This document shows positions 58,549-64,000 of a DNA stretch of 64,000 bases, piece by piece (the first letter of the stretch is position 1; each line of letters opens with the position of its first letter). The position numbers and the translations under genes were made by a program. Source of the stretch: Flammeovirgaceae bacterium (GTDB taxonomy: Bacteria > Bacteroidota > Bacteroidia > Cytophagales > Cyclobacteriaceae); the NCBI GenBank assembly GCA_016709845.1, contig JADJMA010000007.1:124001-188000 (forward strand), given 5' to 3'. The notes below the pieces were generated by a model. The model saw only the letters and a program-made list of their open reading frames with translations, had not been told where the DNA came from and searched no databases.

Positions 58549-60189
58549 ATGAAACTCACGTTACGACCAATCCAATTCCTTCAACTTATTGCATTTGCTT
58601 TTGGGCTTACTGTTCTAGTTGCTTCCTGTAAAGAGAAAGAAGCCCCCACGGATTTAGCAAAAGAAACTATCATACCTAAGCCGGTAAGTATTACGCCAAC
58701 GGGCAAGAATTTTTCACTTACCCCAGAAACAGTTATTTATGTGCCTGCAGAAAACGATGAGTTAATGGTTGTAGCACAACGATTGGCATTACAGATAAAT
58801 AATTTTACCGGGTTCACAAGCAAAATAGAAAAAACAGGGTCCATGCCAGAGGCAGGTATTTACCTGATAGCCGAGGGAGAGGACAAAGAATTAGGAGATG
58901 AGGGCTATGAACTTTCTATAATGGAAGATCTTATTAAACTTCAGGCCAATAAACCTTCTGGAATATTTCGAGGTGTGCAAACAATCGCACAACTGGTGCC
59001 TATTCAAAGTCCAGGAACTGCTGGTTACGAAGGGCACATCGCTACGGGAACTATTCGTGATTATCCAACCTATGTGTGGCGTGGTTCTATGCTGGATGTT
59101 GCGCGCCATTTCTTTTCTGTTGATGACGTAAAACGGTATATCGATTTAATCAGCTATTATAAAATGAATGTGTTGCACCTGCACTTAAGCGATGATCAGG
59201 GCTGGCGCATTGAAATTAAATCGTGGCCTAACCTGACCATACATGGCAGTAGCACCCAGGTAGGCGGGGGTAAAGGAGGATTTTATACGCAGGAGCAATA
59301 CAAAGATATTATTGCCTATGCGCAGAGCAGATATGTTACAGTTGTTCCAGAAATTGATTTACCAGGTCATATTAATTCAGCGTTAGCTTCGTATGGCGAA
59401 TTGAATGGCGGCATTGTAGTTCCGATTGAAGGGAGATACAAAGGACCGTTGAGTTCTTCCGGAATTTTGGGTGGAAAGCAAAGACCTACGGAACTCTATA
59501 CCGGTATTGGGGTAGGATGGAGTACGTTGCAATATGGAAAGTCTTCCACTACGAAATTCCTCAACGATGTAATTCGTGAAATCACTGAAATTACTCCGGG
59601 GCCCTATATGCACATTGGAGGTGATGAAGCGCATGCAACCAAGAAAGAAGATTATATAAAATTTGTAAATCAGTTTACGGACATCGTGAAAGCAAATGGA
59701 AAGCAAATGGTAGGTTGGGAAGAGATTGCCCAGGGAAATATTGATAGGAATGCAATCGCCCAGCATTGGGCTTCTGAGAAGTATGCGCAAATGGCAGCGG
59801 AAAAAGGAGCCCGGATTATTATGTCTCCCTCAACCCGCGTGTATCTGGACATGCAATATGATTCTACTACCCGCATTGGCTTACACTGGGCGGCATACAT
59901 TGAAGTAGATGATGCTTACAATTGGAATCCGGCAACACAAGTAGATGGTATAAGTAAAGATCAGATTATGGGTGTGGAGGCCCCTTTATGGACTGAAACC
60001 ATAGAAAATATGAATGACATTGAATACTTGCTATTTCCCCGCTTACCGGGCATCGCTGAAATTGCCTGGTCGCCAGCGCAGGGAAGAAGTTGGGAAGAAT
60101 ACAAAGTACGGTTAGGAAACCACGGCCCGCGGATGAAAGCGTTGGGAATAGATTTCTATCCGTCTGCCAAAGTACCCTGGGTAGATTGA
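58549..60189 (+). CDS. Beta-N-acetylhexosaminidase (GH20) lipoprotein
   Basis: Releases terminal GlcNAc or GalNAc from glycans or chitin fragments at the cell envelope. An intact 546-residue frame with a lipoprotein signal (LTVLVASCKEKE). A GH20 N-terminal domain is followed by RGSMLDVARHFFSVDDVKRY and the barrel, with the signature HLHLSDDQGWRIEIKSWP. The catalytic Asp-Glu pair is in PYMHIGGDEAHATKKEDY near residue 362. LPGIAEIAWSPAQGRSWEEY at the end is typical. It stands alone, with no polysaccharide-utilisation genes beside it. Confidence 0.93.
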   Translation: MKLTLRPIQFLQLIAFAFGLTVLVASCKEKEAPTDLAKETIIPKPVSITPTGKNFSLTPETVIYVPAENDELMVVAQRLALQINNFTGFTSKIEKTGSMPEAGIYLIAEGEDKELGDEGYELSIMEDLIKLQANKPSGIFRGVQTIAQLVPIQSPGTAGYEGHIATGTIRDYPTYVWRGSMLDVARHFFSVDDVKRYIDLISYYKMNVLHLHLSDDQGWRIEIKSWPNLTIHGSSTQVGGGKGGFYTQEQYKDIIAYAQSRYVTVVPEIDLPGHINSALASYGELNGGIVVPIEGRYKGPLSSSGILGGKQRPTELYTGIGVGWSTLQYGKSSTTKFLNDVIREITEITPGPYMHIGGDEAHATKKEDYIKFVNQFTDIVKANGKQMVGWEEIAQGNIDRNAIAQHWASEKYAQMAAEKGARIIMSPSTRVYLDMQYDSTTRIGLHWAAYIEVDDAYNWNPATQVDGISKDQIMGVEAPLWTETIENMNDIEYLLFPRLPGIAEIAWSPAQGRSWEEYKVRLGNHGPRMKALGIDFYPSAKVPWVD

Positions 60190-60210
60190 TATATAATAAA
60201 TCACTTTCAT

Positions 60211-60240
60211 AAAAAATACTGGTAATAATCAGCATTTTTT
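60211..60240 (+). terminator. Probable terminator after the GH20 gene
   Basis: AAAAAATACTGG and CAGCATTTTTT form an imperfect stem with a loop of about 8 bases and a T run, starting 21 bases after the stop. Confidence 0.5.
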
Positions 60241-60342
60241 ATTTTTCAGGTATCGTTTCACTTAAGCAAACTGAAAAACAGCCACATACATAAATTATGT
60301 ATGGACTTGTATATAAGTGTTAGCAATCTAATCATCCAGTTA

Positions 60343-60354
60343 TGATTTTTGTCA
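60343..60354. promoter_or_regulatory. FNR/CRP-family-type site before the DUF4136 gene
   Basis: TGATTTTTGTCA is identical to the site before nrdJ. It ends 34 bases before the start and overlaps the presumed -33 element (TTTG 60348-60351, with TATCTTTA at 60369-60376 as -7), a position more typical of repression. Confidence 0.4.
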
Positions 60355-60388
60355 GCATTATACTCATTTATCTTTAGTAACATTGAAT

Positions 60389-60937
60389 ATGAAAACACAA
60401 AATAGAATTGCGCTGACTTTTGGCCTTGGATTGATTTTATTTCTTGCCGGATGTTCCATGAGTATTCAAAATACGTACGATCACCAAGTGGATTTTAGTA
60501 AGTATAAAACTTTTTGCTGGATGAGTGGCTGTAAATTTAAGTTTTCCGTACCATCGTACTTAAATGATAGTTTGCTGCGAGAGCATCTCAAAATTGCTAT
60601 TATCGATGAACTGGAAAGCAAAGGCCTGAAACAGGATACTAACAACCCGGATCTGCTAGTGGGCTTTACGATTACGGTTAAAGATGAACAGGCAATTGTC
60701 TACCATCCAGCGGAAGATACCCCTGTCTATATCAGACCTCTTGATAATGAGAGAGAAGTGGTTAACTATTTAAAAGGTTCGTTAATTATTGGTATGGCCG
60801 ATAGTAAAGAAAGCCGGATGGTGTGGCAATCGCACGCTATTAGCTACATGGAAAATAATCCTGATCTATCCGAAAAGAATATTCGTAAGGGCATTAAGAT
60901 GGTTTTAAAGAACTATCCCCCTAAATCCACTAAGTAA
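60389..60937 (+). CDS. DUF4136 lipoprotein
   Basis: A 182-residue lipoprotein (MKTQNRIALTFGLGLILFLA then GCSMS). Body with the DUF4136 pattern: YDHQVDFSKYKTFCWM, AIIDELESKGLKQDTNNPDL, VGFTITVKDEQ, ESRMVWQSHAISYMENNPDL and KGIKMVLKNYPP. Its function is not known in any organism. Start at ATG 60389; the TTG two codons earlier is unlikely. A TGA-N6-TCA site and a recognisable promoter lie just upstream. Confidence 0.85.
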   Translation: MKTQNRIALTFGLGLILFLAGCSMSIQNTYDHQVDFSKYKTFCWMSGCKFKFSVPSYLNDSLLREHLKIAIIDELESKGLKQDTNNPDLLVGFTITVKDEQAIVYHPAEDTPVYIRPLDNEREVVNYLKGSLIIGMADSKESRMVWQSHAISYMENNPDLSEKNIRKGIKMVLKNYPPKSTK

Positions 60938-60941
60938 TTTC

Positions 60942-62393
60942 CTAATCGATAATTGCTTCGGCTTCCATTTCTATCAGGTACTCATCACCAATGAGTTCTG
61001 CTTTCACCATCGTATTAACTGGCTGAATCGTTTTAAAGCGTTCGCCATGGGCACGGGCAATGGCTTCCCAGTCATTTATATTTCGGATGAAGATTCGAGT
61101 ACGCACCACCTGATCGAGCGTGCCACCCAGCGATTGAATAGCGCCTTCAATTTTATCGATAACAAAATGAGTTTGCGCTACCGGATCATTACCGCCAATA
61201 GCTTTGGGTCCGTGGGTAGCTGTAGTGCCTGATACCAGAATCCGATTTCCTTTTTTTACAGCACGGCTGAATCCGGCAAGGTCTTCCCACACCGTTCCGC
61301 TCAATGCTTTTATTCTTCCATCATTGCCTTTATAGGAAGGGTAGGGCGGTGGAATTGTTTCGACATGATGACTAAGATCACCCGATGCGGTAAGGAAGGG
61401 TGGCTTGCGATACTCATCACCACAATCACCTTGTATGGATGAAAGTTGTGTGAGATTTTCTTTAATCAGATTCTTACTTTCTGCATCCAGTGAAAGAGAA
61501 AGTAAGGATAGATTTTCCTGAATGTGTTCACTCTTGCCTAACCGGGCACCAATAATTACACCGCCAACAGCAGGTTGCTCCAGCATATACCGACTGGCCA
61601 CATTAGCGATAGAACAATTATTTTTTATAGCTACTTTTTGAAGTGTCTTTAACAGATTTTGAAATACTGCCCAACCGCCCGATGCATCGATAAAGCGTTT
61701 GTATTTCATCTGCGACCAGGTTAATGAATCGTTTAGGGTTGGCTCCGCTTTATCAAGCCATCGTTCTGTTAAAAAACCTCCGGCCACCGTACCAAAAGCA
61801 AGCAGTTTAATATTATGCGCCAGACATAAATCCGACATGGCATGTGAGGCACGTTGATCAAGTAATGAAAAACATACCTGATTGGACACTACTTCAATAC
61901 CGCTATTCATACAATGCGTAGATGTGCCGTGTCAAAATTGGTAAGACCCAAACATTGAATCAATCCTTCTGCTTTTAGTTCTTGCAACCAATACAAACAA
62001 TCTAGCCACGATGGGTCAGCATAATTCCAGGCATGGAATTGCATTAAATTAATTCGTTCTGTTCTGAAGTCTTTTAAGAGCTCTTTGCACAGCTTCACGC
62101 ACTTGCTCTTTCGTTACTTGACCGGGAGTAGGAACCCATTTTGTAAATAATTGAGATTTGCCTTTAGCATATTTATTATCAAACAACCCAGCAATATCTT
62201 CAGCCGATCCATAATGATCAGCCATATCGAACGTGGTTAGTCCGGCATCGAAATATTGTTTCATGGCTTGTGCTGCCGCTTCCTGATCGATATGATTTCC
62301 ATCCCGTTCAAGATCAGCCACTTGCCACAAGCCGGTAATTACACGTGAAATTTTAAATCCAGGAGCTAGTTCAATAGTTGGTTCAGCCTTCAT
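60942..62393 (-). CDS. Aldo/keto reductase fused to a RidA (YjgF) domain, frame-broken
   Basis: About 484 residues. The N-terminal 340 are an aldo/keto reductase: ITGLWQVADLERDGNHID, TFDMADHYGSAEDIAGLFDN (catalytic Asp and Tyr), LFTKWVPTPGQ (Lys), NLMQFHAWNY (His), and PAVGGVIIGARLGKSEHIQE with NADPH-binding residues. Breaks lie near 62060 and 61915. The C-terminal 120 are a RidA-type imine deaminase: AVKKGNRILVSGTTATHGPK and SLGGTLDQVVRTRIFIRNIN with the conserved Arg, ending MVKAELIGDEYLIEMEAEAI. The fusion suggests a carbonyl or imine intermediate handed between the two parts. Substrate unknown. Confidence 0.85.
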
Positions 62394-62400
62394 AAGAAAA

Positions 62401-63889
62401 TTATTCGGGAGGTAATGTTGAATATAATTGTTTGGTATCTACTCCTGATTTTTTTAATCGCTTCCAATTGTAAACGAAAATCAGCGATGCGATTATCATA
62501 ACGAGAAACCAAACCGGAGTAGAATGAAAATACCAGGCTTCCGCAGAAGCTGTTAAATCTTTTGTGATATGGATCAGTAAGAAACCGGTTAACCACAAGG
62601 CGCCTGCCGAAGCTACGATCCGCTGTAGCGAAACAGATTTGAAGACCGAAATTTTTGCGGCAATGGCAGGATTCTTTTTGGTAATACTAAAACAGAAATG
62701 CACATAAGTAAAAATTCACGAGCATGGAAGTAACCATAATATCAATACCTAAAAAGAAATCTCCCGCAAAGTGACTTCCTAATATTCCGATGGTAGCCAT
62801 AAGTCCGCTCAGTAAAATAGCTACATAAGGTGAGTGGTAGGAACGATGAATCTTTGAAATACGTTTTGGAAAAATTCCATCTTCGGCCCACGAGAACATT
62901 AAACGAGAGACAGAAAGAATCATGGCCGGAAGGTCATTAATTAACGCGATGGCTGCACCAAATAAAATCAACACCGCCCAACCGGGTGAGAGCAAATAAC
63001 TAAGCAGCCCCACAGCTGTAATGTCTTTAGTAAGCGATTCTGCAGCAACAAAACTCCAGGGAACTGTTTGATAAACGGAAAATGTAAAAAGAATATAAAA
63101 TAAACTTACACTGATCATGGCTATTCCGATGGCCCGCGGCAACGAGCGGGATGGATCTTTGGCTTCACCGCCTGCTTGTGCGATGGAATCAAACCCAATA
63201 AAGCTGGAAAATAAAAGCGCTGAACCTGCGAGAAAGGTTCGCCAATTAAAGATAGGCGGTATCTCTACAATGGATCGTCCTTCGCGCAGCATAAGCGCTT
63301 GCGCAAAATCCTGCTTATCAAACGAAAGTCCGGTAACGATTACAATAGCGCCTAAACCAAACATTAAAACCATCAGGGGCACCACCGTTCTTTCATAAAG
63401 CGTTACGCCTTTAATGTTGATGAGAACAAACGTCCAAAGAAAAATCAGAGATAACGAAACCCTTACGATGTCGTTATTGAGCGAAATGGCTAATTGATTC
63501 CATAACATGGCCGTAGCTATGTCGCGCAAAAAAGGAACGATAACATAGGAGACAACACCAATGGCAATGGATAAACCAAACCATTGTGAAAAGCTGGCGA
63601 CAAAACCCAGGTATGGACTTAATGAGCGGCTTGCATAGATGTAACTGCCACCGGCCCGTGGCATGGCCGATGCCAGAATGATGTATGCAAACGCAGCCAG
63701 CGTAGCCGGTATGGCTGCAAATAAAAATGCAGGTAAAACGTAAGGTCCAATACCCGGTACATTTCGTTGGATCATAAAAGGCACAACATAGATGGATGCA
63801 CCGATCATGGAACAGATACCCGTAGCGGCCAAGCCCAAAAGTCCAAGTTTGCGTGGCAATGATACTGTAAGATTGGAGTAAGGGTTCAT
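62401..63889 (-). CDS. APC-family amino acid permease, frame-broken
   Basis: Inner-membrane transporter of about 496 residues. It begins PRKLGLLGLAATGICSMIGA with the APC helix-1 glycine-rich motif GAS, then ASAMPRAGGSYIYASRSLSP, SSFIGFDSIAQAGGEAKDPS and SRLMFSWAEDGIFPKRISK. One break near 62700 separates VTSMLVNF from KNPAIAAKISVFKSVSLQRI, the last part with two more helices. The total of about 12 helices is normal. It lies 7 bases before the AKR-RidA gene, so the two may be co-transcribed. Substrate cannot be told. Confidence 0.88.
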
Positions 63890-64000
63890 GTAAAATGGTT
63901 AGATAATGGGCAAAGATAACCGCTAATTACACAAACTTTTGTTAGTTTGTAAAATTGAAACTAACTAGAATAAATAGCTCGTATTATAATACTTAGATGA
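63890..64000. other. End of window, intergenic
   Basis: No gene is seen. A small inverted repeat (ACAAAC 63931-63936 and GTTTGT 63945-63950) is present, and the sequence is AT-rich as expected for the permease promoter region. Confidence 0.5.

Noticed and set aside
1..64000. CRISPR array, prophage, insertion sequence or plasmid signs.
   Set aside because: No regularly spaced repeats, transposase, integrase or phage genes were seen.

Overview
The window is chromosomal DNA from a Bacteroidota bacterium, most likely of the order Cytophagales. The evidence is type IX secretion (a serine protease with a C-terminal sorting domain and PorE-like TPR/propeller/OmpA proteins), DUF2911, LpoB-like and COG3014-like lipoproteins, a TAnnTTTG-type promoter before a tRNA-Asp gene, and the style of the housekeeping proteins. 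I see no mobile element, CRISPR array, prophage or rRNA.

Layout. Positions 1-8600 hold a sodium:solute symporter, a DUF2911 protein, 3-methyladenine glycosylase, a propeller/OmpA protein, an M19 dipeptidase, gamma-glutamyltranspeptidase, a TetR-type regulator and a small lipoprotein. Positions 8740-14500 hold a sugar-oxidation-like cluster: a secreted glycosidase-like/FGE-like fusion, a Tat-exported Gfo/Idh/MocA oxidoreductase and a GMC oxidoreductase. Positions 14530-15020 hold tRNA-Asp and a tiny transcription unit of unknown role. Positions 15100-33400 hold housekeeping and envelope genes: accA, an MBL-fold hydrolase, patatin, hutU, an acyltransferase, folC, trmB, a TrpF-like protein, a subtilase, rpe, LpoB/COG3014-type lipoproteins, gyrA and a TPR protein.

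The centre of interest is 33400-49300. A colinear run of about 11 kb encodes a single-chain pyruvate:ferredoxin/flavodoxin oxidoreductase, a dihydroorotate-dehydrogenase-like flavoprotein, a flavodoxin, two unrecognised proteins, an RseC-like protein and the Rnf complex (B, C, D, G, E, A). It converges on a class II (B12-dependent, oxygen-independent) ribonucleotide reductase and 2-oxoglutarate:ferredoxin oxidoreductase korA-korB. Together these make low-potential electrons from pyruvate and 2-oxoglutarate, carry them on flavodoxin or ferredoxin, and pass them through Rnf to NAD+ with ion pumping. All three transcription units have a TGA-N6-TCA (FNR/CRP-family geometry) site 55-80 bases before the first gene, which suggests one oxygen- or redox-responsive regulon. 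Positions 49400-64000 return to mixed functions: thioesterase, DEAD-box helicase, ceramidase-like protein, PorE-like protein, small proteins, a nitronate-monooxygenase-like protein, a methyltransferase, a GH20 hexosaminidase, DUF4136, an aldo/keto reductase-RidA fusion and an APC permease.

Sequence quality limits the reading. About 50 frame breaks, mostly single bases in homopolymers, run through clearly essential genes (gyrA, accA, rpe). There are also G-to-T changes that create nonsense or Gly-to-Cys codons, and apparent internal gaps in rnfC and nrdJ. Most of this looks like uncorrected sequence error, so I annotate such genes over their full extent as one broken CDS. The same problem is a caution for the most tempting novelty, a pyruvate oxidoreductase that appears to lack its ferredoxin domain.
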